A DNA stretch of 64,000 nucleotides from positions 56,624,023 to 56,688,022 of the forward strand of contig QCXZ01000003.1 of the NCBI GenBank assembly GCA_025024175.1, in the 5' to 3' direction. Position 1 is the first letter of the stretch. Each line of letters opens with the position of its first letter. A model generated the notes under the pieces. That model worked only from the letters and a program-made list of their open reading frames with translations. It did no database searches and was not told the DNA's origin. Below, piece after piece: positions 35,305 to 47,189 of the stretch. Origin of the DNA: Rhyzopertha dominica (lineage: Eukaryota; Arthropoda; Insecta; Coleoptera; Bostrichidae). Position numbers and translations under genes: made by a program.

Positions 35305-36950
35305 TACCTACGTACATATTTTCCTTACCCGGTGTATCAAAGTTTTTATAATGCCTCTCTTCTGTGCAGGATGATGGTTCGACTCTGCCTGTAGATATCT
35401 ATCAGTATGTGTTGGTTTTAGATAGACCCTATGAGCCAGTTTGCCATTGTGTGTTTTCGTAACCAACACGTCCACGAAAGCTATGGAGTCGTTGTCTTCC
35501 ACTTACATGCTGAATCGGATGTCGGGGTGCCTGCTATTTAGGTGGTCCAGAAATCCATGCAGGATGTCCTTTCCATGCGGCCAGATTACAAAAGTAATGT
35601 CGACGTATCGATACCAATGGGTGGGTCTTTTCGTAGCTGCATCCAATGCATCCACTTCGAATTTTTCCATAAAGATGTTGGCCATCACTGGGCTTAATAG
35701 ATTGCCCATGACAACACCATTCTTCTGCTCATAGAAAGTGCCACTCCATAGAAAATAGCTCGATGTTAGGTACTGTTTTGTTAAAGTCACCTCATCCTCG
35801 GGTAGCCATGCTAGTGGTAAATCCATAGCTTCGTTAACGGGTACTTTCGTGAATAGCATTTCTACATCGAAACTTAGCAAGTCGAAATGCTTAAACTCGG
35901 TGTTTTGTAAAATTTCCACGAAATGTGACGAATTCTTGATGTAGTGTGCAGAATGGCCCATTCAGCTTGGCAGCGAGGTATTGTGCTACCTGGTATGTTG
36001 GGAACCTATCGCGCTTACGATGGGTCGAAGGGGTACTCCATCTTTATGAATTTTTGGAAGTGCGTAGAGCCCCAGGGCTCTGCTTTCGGATGGTAGCAGT
36101 GCTCTCGTAACCTCTAGATCCCACGTTGTCATATTTATCAGGTCAGGTCAGGTCAGGTCCTTCCTCTAGATTCTCTTGGTTAGATCCGTGTCGAGTATTT
36201 TGTATATGCCTGGGTCTAACAGGCTTTTTGTCTTGGTTTCGTAGTCGGAGGTTTCATAATAATTGTTGTATTTCCTTTGTCTGTTTTAAGGACAACAATT
36301 TCTTGGTCTTCTTGCAATTCTCTGAGTGCCACTCGCTCTTCTTTTGTAATATTATTTTTTGGTGGTTTTGGATGTTTGAATATCCTACATATTTCCATTC
36401 TCACTTCCTCGGAGTCGCCTTGGGGTAAGGTATGTATCATCCTTTAATGCCAGCGATGATGTCTTCTGTTGGTATGACTTTTGGATTAAGAGAAAAGTTC
36501 CCTCCCTTTGGTAGAGTGCTGGTTGCGGCTCCCTTTGCTAGAATGCTTGTTACTTTGATTAATAACAATCTTCTCCGTACTTAGCGTTGGTTTATTCTTC
36601 TCGCGATCGTAACCCCCAAATGTTGGTACATCATTAGTTGGCTGGATGTGCACTCATGATATTCGGCTTCGGCTGCGTTCCGTCTATCTTTTCCCAAGTG
36701 GCTTGTTCCAATATTCTGCAAAAACATGGGTGGTGTTGATATAGTTTCCGGGAAATCCTGTCTAAAGTTCTCGCGTGGTGCTCTCTCAATAGTGCTTGGC
36801 TTGCTCGTTCGTAAATCCTGGTGGCCACTGAGGACGTTTGTCGAAATTGTAGGTATTTTGGTATCCTCTTCTGGCCCCGGCATCCACTCAGAAATTTTAA
36901 GTTGCACTACTGAGAGAGCAGATCCATCACACAGCGGATTTACGCACAAA
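35305..36950 (-). mobile_element. Penelope-like element, RT region (PLE2)
   Basis: The minus strand contains, in order, an N-terminal region (36581-36949, basic/Gln-rich), VVLKTDKGNTTIIM (about 36290), LYALPKIHKDGVPLRPIVS (about 36050), SFDVEMLFTKVP (about 35870), a QKNGVVMGNLLSPVMANIF block (about 35710) and the catalytic box RYVDITFVIW (about 35605). The second catalytic Asp of YVDD is Ile in that box. A single in-frame stop separates it from VEDNDSIAFVDVLV and LKPTHTDRYL. The element is cut off near 35305 before any GIY-YIG domain. Its reading frame is interrupted at 36138-36157 by a TCAGG run. Confidence 0.85.
36138..36157 (+). repeat. Telomere-type repeat (TCAGG)4 inside PLE2
   Basis: Four perfect TCAGG units lie inside the PLE2 open frame, between the N-terminal KILDTDLTKRI region and the LPSESRALGLYALPK block. 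Confidence 0.85.
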
Positions 36951-38290
36951 GTTTTGGCAACTTCGTTAGCTAGGAATTGTATGGGTTAAAAAAACTTTTT
37001 ACACCACATAAATAAATATGCAAATATTTAGATGTTTACTAGTAATTTTAGAGAAGATTTTTAAGAAGCACTGATTGCAAACCTTCACATTTACATTGAA
37101 GACACCCTTGTCAGATTAAAATTTCCTCTTTTCTGTAGATTACTACGTATTATTCAGTTTGTTCTGAAACAGATCTACATTAGTATGTAGCTACATCGCT
37201 CCAATTAATTGTTCTGAACATTAGTAGATGCTGTTACGCATAATTTGTCAGACTACGGTCCACCTTAAAATTCTTTAAAGAAGATCCGTTTTGTAAAGAA
37301 TAAAGCATGTTGCTTAATGTTTGCGCCGTACCTCTCTCCATTTCAAGCATCCAGTTGGATTAAATTAACTGCCTGAGAATAATGGACTGCAATTTATTAC
37401 ATTGTATTGCTGAATTCCATCCGAATTACAAATCCTCCTGCCTGTTTTGTGAAGTCTCGACTGTGCACCGGTAATTTTTAAACTATGTTTATTTTCGTTT
37501 TCTTATATCGCCAAATTTAATTAAGGCCCTCTTTACCGACCATAAATCTGTCCGAATTTAAGGCGCTCGGTATTCGGATGCAAACGCTCCGTTCGAGAAA
37601 GAAAACTTCGTTGCTAACGATATTAAACGAAACGCCGTTGCAATGGAGCCGTATATTTCAAATCTACTTAAGCAGAATGACACGCGAATTATGAATGTCT
37701 GTCCATCCGTGAAATTTATGAACACGATGCAGATGGCTCCAGATAACTCTGCGGAAAAGTGAGTGCACGGGTTTCGTGTAAATCCAGAAAACAAATAATT
37801 TATCCCCGAGCTGCTTGTCGCTCCGAATATACCGAAAACACACATATCGTTTTAGGCTTAAGGGAAATTTAACGTTACTGTTTAATGGAAACAGGCATCC
37901 GGCGCTATCCTGCGGGTATCGTCTACAGAAAGCTGTCAATTAAAGCATCCTAGTTAATGATGCGATGTATCCTTGAACGATTTATCTTCATCAGCAGCAG
38001 GGTAAAACGTAGAAAAACAGATTTTTCGACAGCAAATTTAAACTGGAGCTGAATTTGAGTTGCCATAGAGCTGTGGTGGAGCATATGGACCGAACAGTTG
38101 AACGTCCTTTGAGCAATAAATCATAGTGAAAGTCATCCGACTTCTCTAAACGATAAGGAACGACGAGAGCTTTTGAACATGCTTGTGTGTTGTAGGTTGT
38201 GTACAATTATTCACGGTGCCATACCTGGAAAATCAATGGTGTCTAGCTATCTTAATATTCAATGTCGATAAAAAATGTTTTACGGATTTC
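36951..38290. other. Intergenic, one weak exon candidate
   Basis: Mostly AT-rich without features, except the CpG-richer patch at about 37540-37950 listed separately. Confidence 0.35.
37563..37758 (+). CDS. Weak candidate internal exon, hypothetical
   Basis: A CpG-rich patch is open for 65 codons between a TTTAAG acceptor-like site and a strong GTGAGT donor. The frame reads RYSDANAPFEKENFV and EPYISNLLKQNDTRIMNV. The opposite strand is also open (95 codons), so the strand is uncertain. No family is recognised. Confidence 0.22.
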
Positions 38291-38514
38291 GCGTATACTG
38301 GAAGACTTAATTAAAGAAACGGCTAGCGTTGTTATACAAGGTGGTTAGCAATAAAAATCTTGTTAAATTCCCGACAGACACGCTACACTCTCTACCATTT
38401 CCTAGAGGTAGAAAGTGCAATGTGAATATCAGGTCAGTAAAGAGATCTTTACTGCTAAACACCTCATGCAACAACTCTAGCCGTTCCTCCAATTAAGCCT
38501 TCGAGTGTACATAG
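38291..38514. repeat. Fold-back (MITE-like) repeat, copy 2
   Basis: The 192-bp core (38306-38497) matches copy 1 at 1528-1719 almost base for base, including the AAAGAGATCTTTACTGCTAA middle. Both arms extend by about 15 bp (right end TTCGAGTGTACATA). The 61-codon minus frame inside is part of the repeat. Confidence 0.7.
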
Positions 38515-41264
38515 GGCTTTCAATTTTTGCCGAAAGTTATAAAAAAAGTTTGTGAAACAAACTGTTACATCTCNGGATTCCTTGGTGAATCTTAAGAAGA
38601 CTTTATTTCATGATAAGTGACTTATTGTGCGCTATATGTCGTTTCTTTCTTTAAGAAATTGTACTTGGAAACTAAAAAAAGACAAATGGAATTTGCGCTG
38701 TCGGGTCGAACACAAAACGCTGTACAATCATTTGATATTATTTGTTTTCAAACGTATAAAATGATGGCCGACAAGAAATTCTCCATGAATGTGATAGAAA
38801 TAAGTTATTCTACAAGCTTCGGACAAATGTAAATTTCTCCCTCTCTTAATAATGTTAATTATGACGGTCTATTAGAAAACGCTACTTCTTTGATTTTTTT
38901 TCTACTTTTCATATTTTCCTAGAACCACTGGACTGGAGTCAACATAAATTAATTGTTGAGGACGCTGAATTCGAGAAGAATGTTATTTATGATTTTACTA
39001 TCCTGTATAGGTTATGATGTTTTTTGATACTATTTATGTGGGCGTTATACCATAGAACCCAATACCAAAAATTCAATGTGTCTGCCACAATAGTGCTCCT
39101 TCTAATTACTCACATTCCTATAGTTACAAAATCACTTCAGCAGTTGCCAGAAAGCTAGTTCATGTAGTTGCATTATATGTGGGAACTGTTGCGCTTAAAT
39201 TTTTGAGGCTATCGAATTCTGCTTACACTTCCCAAGAATAAAAATCATATTGCCTAATTTAACGATTGCCAGCAGATTTGTTAGCACCAAATATAATAAT
39301 AAAAGCATAGAAACACAATACAACTACAATAAAATGGACAAGAGACGCTACCGTGATATCTTAAATTATAAAAAAATATATTTTTTATAATCTGTATTAA
39401 ATGAAAGGTAATTTAATTTCGCATCCGACAGTGTAAATATATTTCCAATTCCATTAAAAAAATTAAGTTAATTGTGTTAAAATTTCAAAATTAGAATGCA
39501 GCAAAAATGTGTTTTTTGTAACATTTTTTTACTTATGGAATGATAAAATTTTCATGCTCTTTAACTCTTATTTTTTTAGTTATTCTTTTTCAGAAAATTT
39601 CGAATAACTCCCGTATGGGTACATTTTAGACCTAAAGTGGCACCTAAATTTCATAAAGAATTGTTTAAGAAATATGTTTAAGTGGTCTACCCTGTATACT
39701 TAAATAATCAAGTTTCAAATTAATTAATTTTGACGATGACATAAACGTCCATTTCTTTACAGCAAGCGATTTTAATATAGATTTCACTACAAGCATTATG
39801 TTATTTTCAAAACGTCACTGCAACTGATTCTTATAGGAAAAGTTGTAGTGTTACTTCAGTGTCGAGTTTTAAAACCCGTAATGTCAGAATCTAAAACAAA
39901 GAAAAATGTAATACCTTTCCACGGACTGCGAATCAAAGAATCCGATGCAGTAGACAGAGAGCACTGATGGGTGTTAATCCTAGAGTTAGCAATTTTGGTA
40001 TGTGCTTCCTTCTAGCATCTTCCTATAAATAACAAGGAACAAAGCAAAAGCTGCACTTTATACTTAGTGCAATCTCTCCCCAAGATAACTAGTCATAACT
40101 TCTTTCGGGTTAAAAGAAAAACTAATATGTTGCAGCCCTGTAATCATAAGTTTTTCGTTGACTGTATTAATTTACGACTTTAGAGTAATTTAAGCAAAAT
40201 AAACTTCGTTAACGGACCTTTATCAATGGAATTTCTGACAACAATTTTGCTAGTTTTGTCCGGTGGAATGTTATATCCCATAAAGTGGTTTTTTATTAGT
40301 TAGCACAGCAGTAGATCCGCAATTTTTTATAGCGCCGAAAAATATTGGTCGTAAGTGTAATTGTAGGGAATGACATGTTACTTTAATGAATTTTCACATT
40401 TCTTTTTTTATAAAAAATTCTCAATAAGTAATAACTTGTTACGACTAAAAATGCATGTCTATGCTATTCTGTCTGCACCTCAACCAACTACAGATAGATC
40501 TATTCGCTGACATTACAGGTCATCAGTGTAATTTATGTCTAATGCAGACAGCATGGCGTAGAACTGGTTTGGCTTGGTATGATGTTAGCAGAAAAATAGT
40601 TGGCAGTGTCATCTGTCAGCAATAAACTGGCACGACAACAAAGCCATCTAGCTGGCTTAATATGTACTACTTCCTAAAAGAAGTGACCTGTAATCTGACA
40701 AGTTGGCATGCATCTGCATACATCAACCTGACAGCAGGCCCCACATCAGCTGCTATATTTGTACTGCTAATGTTTTTGTTGTAAGCTGAATGTCTTTGGA
40801 TGTGCATTCATTGCGGTTTGTGAAACATTTTGAAACAATTATTAGATAGCTTGGAAAATAGCTACCTGAATGTGCTGTGTTGCATTTTTAAATAAAGTTG
40901 TAAATTCAATTTTAAAAATTTCTTACCTATGTGAATCTGTGTGAAGGTCTAATTAATAATTTCGGTAATATTAAAAAGGGCGTGGGAATTTCTTTTTGTC
41001 CATTTGCTAAGGGTTTACTCTTTTGTTGCGTGTTTTTAAGTGCTCCAAATGTTCTTATTTTTACTTTTTTGGCTTAAATATTAAACGTTTTTAATAGAGT
41101 GACTAAAAACCAACCTGTTGCGACGTGCTTTAAGTATACACATACTCGTACATATAGTATACATATTTCTTCCAAATGCGACCAACTTTTTTTATCCTCT
41201 CATCAGTATACGCGGTTTTCTGATGATGAAATGCTGAAGTACTGCTGTAGTTAATAAACGGTTG
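38515..41264. other. Repeat-derived intergenic sequence
   Basis: Around 39560-39695 lies sequence ending ACCCTGTATA that looks like one end of the TACAGGGT-type TIR elements. A TIR-like patch at 40451-40690 is listed separately. No gene is visible. One N lies at 38574. Confidence 0.4.
40451..40690. repeat. Dispersed repeat related to 33433-33560
   Basis: AATGCATGTCTATGCT occurs in direct orientation at both sites. The CATCTGTCAGCAATAAACTGG..AGCCATCTAGCTGGCTT part is inverted between the sites. ACATTACAGGTCA and TGACCTGTAATCTG form an internal inverted pair. Confidence 0.5.
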
Positions 41265-42120
41265 CTTTCTACAACTGGTAAAGCTATTTGCTTTCTATCT
41301 ATTTAATCGAAAATGCTTGACAACGGTTATAAGTCGTGGTTCTTCGAAGCTAAAACCGGGGTTCCTCAAGGGTGTAATTGGGACCCCTGCCATTTTTGCT
41401 GTACGACTTTTCCACAAAACTGCTCTGTTGCAATATTATACGCTGATGACGTTAAAATCTTTACAATTATAACAACATCCGAGTGGTGCAAATCCAATTA
41501 TTTCATCCATTAATATAATATAACTAATTTTGATTATACCTTTCACATTGCCAGTCTTACTCGCTTCTTTGAACACAGAGATCTTTGTGTACTTTTTGAT
41601 CAATCACTATCCTTTACTAACCATATTGTCAGCATTTGTAGCACCTGCTTGAAAAGTTTGGGCTTTATAATTACACAATGGTCACCAATATAATAACGAA
41701 GCTATTTTTCTTTAATCCGATCTCGGATGGGGTATACAAAGGAAGTTTTTAAAATTGTCGAGCTATATATACATATATATCTTGATTTTACCCACCTCAA
41801 ACTATTCCTACTCAGATTTGCTACAACAATTCGACATTCAATTATTCCAACTCATACTTGAGCTTCGTGTTTTAAAGACTGTTGTTTTGTTGACTAGCTT
41901 CCGCACGCTCAATACTTTGTCAAGCTACCTTTTATTTAGTCACTTCCCATAAACCTCATGATAAATAACCACAGTTTTTTATGGGCTCTTGTTTTAACGA
42001 GATTTTACCTTTACCGTATTAGATAACACTAATTCTAAAACAATACGATATGATATTCAATGGTTAGAATCTCACTACTATTATTATGTACTTGCAAAAT
42101 GTATCTTATTAATTCTACTT
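41265..42120 (+). mobile_element. Non-LTR retrotransposon RT fragment
   Basis: The plus strand reads KTGVPQGCNWDPCHF at about 41355 and AILYADDVKIF at about 41435, RT motifs B and C with an intact YADD. After a frame change come FEHRDLCVLFDQSLSFTNHI and SLGFI, the thumb. It is truncated at both ends and frameshifted. Confidence 0.8.
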
Positions 42121-42566
42121 ACAATAATTCTGCCTGATTATTATGCATGTACTTTAATAATTCTAAAGCACCGCTTTAGTCTAATGTCCACCATTAGATC
42201 GAAACGATTGTCAGAGCTTCCTGATAAGAAACGTGAAATAAAACAGATTCAAGTAATTAGCTTGTTTGCAAGTAATTTAATTACTGATTCTTGTTAAATT
42301 TGTCGCAAAACACTTTCGTGGAACAGCTACTTAGTGTATGGCTTTTTGTACTAGCTTGACGAAAGCGTAACATTTACAAATATGAACGCGAGACACGTAT
42401 AATATACGGTAGTAGCTGTATCAACGTAATTGCTGCATAAAATAGAGATAGCACATAATTGCGTGAAGCACTTTACCATATAATACTGCTTCCCGGGCAC
42501 TTAGCACCGATGCGTTAAAAATCGAGGTCGGATCCACATATCACCAGTACGAAAGCAAAATCTACT
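42121..42566 (+). promoter_or_regulatory. Upstream region of the cysteine-rich secreted gene
   Basis: A TATA-like ATATAATA at about 42478-42485 lies roughly 85 bp before the ATG and would suit a TATA-driven start. Nothing else is recognisable. Confidence 0.35.
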
Positions 42567-42744
42567 ATGAATACTTTACAAACATTTATTGCATGTGCGA
42601 TAGTATCGACTGTAACTTCAATCGTTTGTCCGGTGGGAATATGCGACGATTTAGAGTGCAAGCCAGTGGAAGATTGCAATGGCCCTAACCAAGGCATTAG
42701 GCCAGGGTTTTGTGGTTGTTGCAGTATGTGTGTTACTCTAGTAG
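42567..42744 (+). CDS. Cysteine-rich secreted protein, exon 1 (fungal protease inhibitor-like)
   Basis: The ATG opens a signal peptide (residues 1 to about 19, FIACAIVSTVTSIV), followed by eight cysteines in the order C21, C26, C31, C37, C49, C51, C52, C55, including GFCGCC. With exon 2 the product is 101 aa with twelve cysteines in the mature part. This matches the insect fungal protease inhibitor-1/IGFBP-N-like fold, whose members are secreted hemolymph serine-protease inhibitors or single-IGFBP-domain proteins. The exon ends one base into a Gly codon at a GTAAGT donor. Which protease it acts on, if any, cannot be told. Confidence 0.82.
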
Positions 42745-42848
42745 GTAAGTACAGTTGTCTCGTAGCGTAAAACGGCTAAACATTGCTGCTGTTTGACACT
42801 AGAGATTAAAAATTGTGTAATAAAGGCAAAGTATACATCTGTTAAAAN

Positions 42849-44499
42849 CATTGGCGTATTTACAATTTTGTTCGGGAGGAGAGGGGGGGGGTCTCTTCAT
42901 AAACAATTTCAACTCAACACAAGAGCCGTATAGTACATAAATTTTAACGTCAGGCATATATAAAAATGTGCTGAAGCGCATTATATTGATAGTCAAAAGA
43001 CTGCAGCAATGCTGTTAGTAACAGGAAAGCAAATTGCCCTCAGAGCCACCTAAAATTGTACACCGTACCTTGAAAAGGAGGGGGTTTGATGAGGCCCTTC
43101 AGCAGCCTCTCTGAATCATATTTTTTTAAAGTTTATTATCTGGTCATTCTTATTTCTTATTTTTTAAAAGCATATATCGTTTTCAAAAGTACATACACTT
43201 ATTTTATTACTTAATAGAACCGTGACGAAAGCAACCACCAAACATTCCTTTGCAAAAATACGTCATTTTTGTGGTTTTTACGATATTTATGTAGTTATTT
43301 TATATAGACCGCAACCGAGTAACGATTTTCACATATATGGTTAACAAATACACAATCTGTTTTGTACATAAAAGCCGTCGTGTTACTACGCTGCACCCAT
43401 GATAAAAATAAATGAATCGAATTTTAGATAATACACAATTTTTGGAATTAACGTTTAAGAGATATCTTAAACATTAAAATATTTACCACGCATCCCAGTA
43501 TTCAGATTACTTGGTTTTAAGGGATACCGTACTTTAACGTGATATAGCAAAACTTCCTTAATAACAGTAACTGTAAAAAATAATGCCTTATCAGAATTTG
43601 CACGTTTAACCATAGACTGATTGAAACATTTTAATGTAGTCGACACATCTCATCAAAAATTTACAATCTATGGATAAAATGTTATCCAACCGGTGTTGCA
43701 TTTTGGTATTTCCAAAGTAAGGTTGGGGTACGTATTGTTGGATGTGGTTACCACATAACTTCGGTCTTTTTTGCATCTTAAATAAGTATGATGAATAAAA
43801 AAACCAGTAATACAATATTAATTCGTATATTCTGTCACTTTATTATCATCTGCAAAACAAACATTTACCTTAAACATATAAATAGAACGAATATTTGCTT
43901 ACACTACATATACTTGTGAATTTTAAGTATTATCAATGTAATACAATATAAAAAAAACAGGGGGCTGATATAGGGTCTTATTAAAACCCTTCCTTTACAT
44001 TCAACGCCAACTTCAAAACTTTCTTAGCAACAATAGGCGACATCCTGTTTGATTAAACAACTGTTTTTTTGAGATTATGTAACATAACATAGGATATTTT
44101 TGCATCAGGCGTTGGTAGCAGTTTAATAAAATAAAACGAGCTACTCGAGATTAGAGACTGACTATTCAGATTCATTCATGTCGGTATGCGATACGATGGG
44201 GCGCTTTGGACCATATATAAGAGACTAGCAATAGGTTGGATTCGACTCATTTAACATTGACAATCAGAACAGACTGAAACATAACAAACTGAAGATAACT
44301 AGTGAAAAATTTATTGTTAATTATAATTATAGAAATCTTATAAAAACTATTGGATCATGTGTCAAATTAAGAAGAAAGATTTACACGTTTACTGTTTAAG
44401 CAATAGTAACTGTATCCTGTATCAATAGTTATTGAGTGTCTCCTACTTCCGATGGGGGAAGGGTCTGTATCCGTCGGATCCCCCTTAAATACGCCACTG
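42849..44499. mobile_element. hAT-type non-autonomous element in the intron
   Basis: The ends are CATTGGCGTATTTA (left) and the inverted CAGTGGCGTATTTAAGGGGG (right). The flanking 8-mers GTTAAAAN (42841-42848) and GTTAAAAT (44500-44507) match as an 8-bp target duplication, the length typical of hAT transposons. No transposase is encoded. Without it the host intron would be about 160 bp. A TATATAAG at about 44213, followed by a possible initiator, lies inside. Confidence 0.8.
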
Positions 44500-44559
44500 G
44501 TTAAAATGTTTTATGATAGTGATAGTATGATGTAGTGTTTAATTAATTGCTTTCTTTAG

Positions 44560-44687
44560 GTGAAGATGGTGACTGTGGATTTACTGGAATAGGTGGAGCA
44601 CCTCCAAAAATACAGTGTGATACCGGCTTACTTTGCTATGGAGGGAAATGCCAAAAGAATACAACGATCATTGAACAGAACACTTAG
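44560..44687 (+). CDS. Cysteine-rich secreted protein, exon 2
   Basis: The exon follows a TTTCTTTAG acceptor and completes the split Gly60. It encodes GEDGDCGFTGIGG and the last four cysteines (C65, C79, C85, C90), with the GLLCYGGKC ending typical of the family. A short Thr/Asn/Gln tail runs to TAG at 44685-44687. Reading phase and cysteine spacing agree across the 1.8-kb intron, which supports the join. Confidence 0.82.
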
Positions 44688-44749
44688 ATATTCTGATACT
44701 CTTTAATACTTGCTGTTTAATGAATATTCATATACGCTTGCTAATTATA

Positions 44750-44755
44750 AATAAA
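44750..44755 (+). terminator. Poly(A) signal of the cysteine-rich gene
   Basis: AATAAA lies about 63 nt after the stop codon. Confidence 0.5.
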
Positions 44756-45930
44756 TAATTCGCTTCTTCAATACGAGCTTAATATAACTTCCACATTTTT
44801 ATTATGTATCTAAGTAATATGTACTACTGAAAATAATATACAATAAAAATATACTAGTATATGTACCTAATATATGCATGTTATATGCTTATTTATAATG
44901 ATTAATATTTGAGACCCTAAAACCCTGCTCTTAAAATTTTGAGTAAAAAGCAAAAATATGACTCAGTTTTAAATATTCTCTGTTATTACATTTTTATTGC
45001 GTATAGGGTTGTTTCTTTATTCCTTTTTTGTTAAAGAAGGATATCAACATTATGTCATGCAAATATGGCACTGAAAAATATTGCTTAAGTATCGAAAATT
45101 TTACCTTGGTTTCATTATGTATGCAGGAACCACTTTATGCCCACGTGCATTGCTTCGTTCATTAAGCTGCCCTATAAATTCAAATAACAAAGGGCTAATA
45201 ATCGAGGTGTTTTCAAGGTAGAAAACGAGATGACTACAATGTCAGTACCTAGACAGCACTTGCACGGTATGAAATCGCCATCGCAGTGGAAAACATGGTC
45301 ATAAAAGCATTTTACGATGGGATGCAGCACTGCACTTTAAATGGCATAGTAATCACAGTCAGGACGAGTCCGACAGTAAGGGATGTTCACTAATCTTTTC
45401 CTGATAGCGTGGTGGCATTTGCGATATAATACCGGTAATTAGTTTAAGAGTTTAAAAATAAGTCAAGATGAGTCATTCTTTACTTTACTATATTCAGCTT
45501 TAATTAGACACTGAATGTACATGCTCTATTGTTATTATATTATCTTTCCATTAGTCTTGTACACTTATTATAAATATATTTGGTGTTTTCCAAAACTTAA
45601 ATATTTTCTTCCCAATGGAAATAAAAGAGCAGTTTGAAACATACTGCCAATTTCGTCGGTATTTAGTAAATCCGTAGCTGTGATTATGGTATGTGCTGTT
45701 CGGTATAGGTATTCATGCTATTTTGTATATTTAATTAAGCAGCTACCGTTTCGAGAAAGTGAACAGATAGATCGACTTCTGTAATAAATCTCCGTCTCTT
45801 CTAATATTAGTGTCTATTTCTGTGCGTTTTTCATTTTTCAAATGGAAAAAGGTTCCAATGAGAACTACACGGAATTAAATACACATATATTTGCGCCATT
45901 GTGTAAATAAATAAATAAAAGGGATTGGGA
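44756..45930. other. No gene seen
   Basis: AT-rich sequence without recognisable coding or repeat structure. Confidence 0.4.
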
Positions 45931-45933
45931 CAT

Positions 45934-46043
45934 GACATGTTGTTTCCGGGCTGCTTCCCACGTTGCTAGTTTGGTCATGACTTTTCGACACTCATGGCGG
46001 TGTCTTCCTCAGAAGTATCTCTGAAATTGGGAAACAACATGTC
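45934..46043. repeat. Inverted repeat enclosing a hammerhead-like fold
   Basis: GACATGTTGTTTCC at 45934-45947 pairs with GGAAACAACATGTC at 46030-46043, a perfect 14-bp inverted repeat around an 82-nt loop. The loop, on the minus strand, carries the hammerhead-like core listed next. Confidence 0.7.
45983..46012 (-). ncRNA. Hammerhead-ribozyme-like core
   Basis: The minus strand reads CTGAGGA, one A, stem II GACAC..GTGTC, then GAAA. This is the order of the hammerhead core (CUGANGA, stem II, GAAA). It differs from a textbook core by the extra A before stem II. Penelope-like elements are known to carry such ribozymes in their terminal repeats. No PLE coding sequence adjoins this copy and stems I and III are not clear, so activity is only a possibility. 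Confidence 0.4.
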
Positions 46044-46045
46044 AT

Positions 46046-47189
46046 CGACAATTGTGGTACAGTCATCTTCAGCCAACTAATAAAAACAGTAAATTATTAT
46101 GGTTTGCTGTTAGAAACTAACTAAAAAGTGAAGATAGGAGCTCATTAACCTCTTTCTTACGAATTCGAAAAGGATTATACTACATATTACATCTTCTTTA
46201 TGTCAAAATTATATTGTCAAACCTATCACCATTCCAAGTTCTATAGTTATGTTTACTTACATAGATCATTGTATATAATGTTCAATATATTTATTAATGT
46301 AATTTTTGCATATATTTGAGTAGCTACCGCTTTGGAAAAATTAATGAACTTATGTTCTGTAAAATATTACAAAATCTTGCTTTACTGTAAAAAGCTGTAT
46401 CTTTTTTTAGTTTTTCTACAAGAAATTAAATGAAAAGTGAAGATAGAAACTAATATAAACTCCAATTTTTGTTAAGTAATTAACGAATCTTCAGGCTGAG
46501 TTTTCAAAGGTGGTGTAATTGTGGAAAATACTTGAATCACTCAATACGTAGCTTGACAGCAACCTGTCTCAACTATACGTTTATTTCAAGAGAGTACAAA
46601 ACAGTATATTTTTGCTTCGTGTCTTCACAACATTGTAATATTATTACTATGAATAACTGTTATTATTATTGTAATAAGTACGTACTAGGAATCTAAGAGA
46701 TTTATAGAATTAAGATCGAAATTATAAATGAAATACACATATACCCAAGAAAGAAAATCTGGATAAATCAGAAAAAAAATTAAACAAGAAGTACTTTCAT
46801 AGAATATACGATTAAAAAATATATAAAATATTACCTTAAATAGAAATATTAGACAAATGAAATATAGAATTAAAAAATTTCACATCCCAATTTCATTAAT
46901 ATGAATTTAAAAAAATAAAATTATGTTATTTCAAAATTCTTATCCACAAACTTTTGATAAACAAAATCTATTTTTTAGAACTGATGTAAAAAACGGTTTT
47001 GCGATTAGTCAGCAAAATTGAAGTATATACATTATATGTTTTAGATAGAGTGGAGCACCAAGAAAATCATAATTCTCAAAGTAATAATCAAGCAGAAGTA
47101 TCTGGTTTTGGATCTTGGATTAATTAATTAATTAATTAATTACATATTTTACATAATATACATGATTTGGTAAATACAATTGGCCCTAT
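46046..47189. other. Very AT-rich, no gene seen
   Basis: There is no recognisable exon. A (TTAA)n microsatellite lies at about 47119-47142. Confidence 0.4.

Noticed and set aside
35365..35385. GGTTCGACTC resembling a tRNA B box
   Set aside because: It lies in the conserved AESNHHP coding block of PLE2 read on the other strand, and no A box or cloverleaf arms are present.
37558..37939. Two minus-strand frames of 91 and 95 codons
   Set aside because: They overlap each other and the plus-strand candidate. The codons give Phe/Ser/Ile-rich peptides that look like antisense shadows of the CpG-rich patch.
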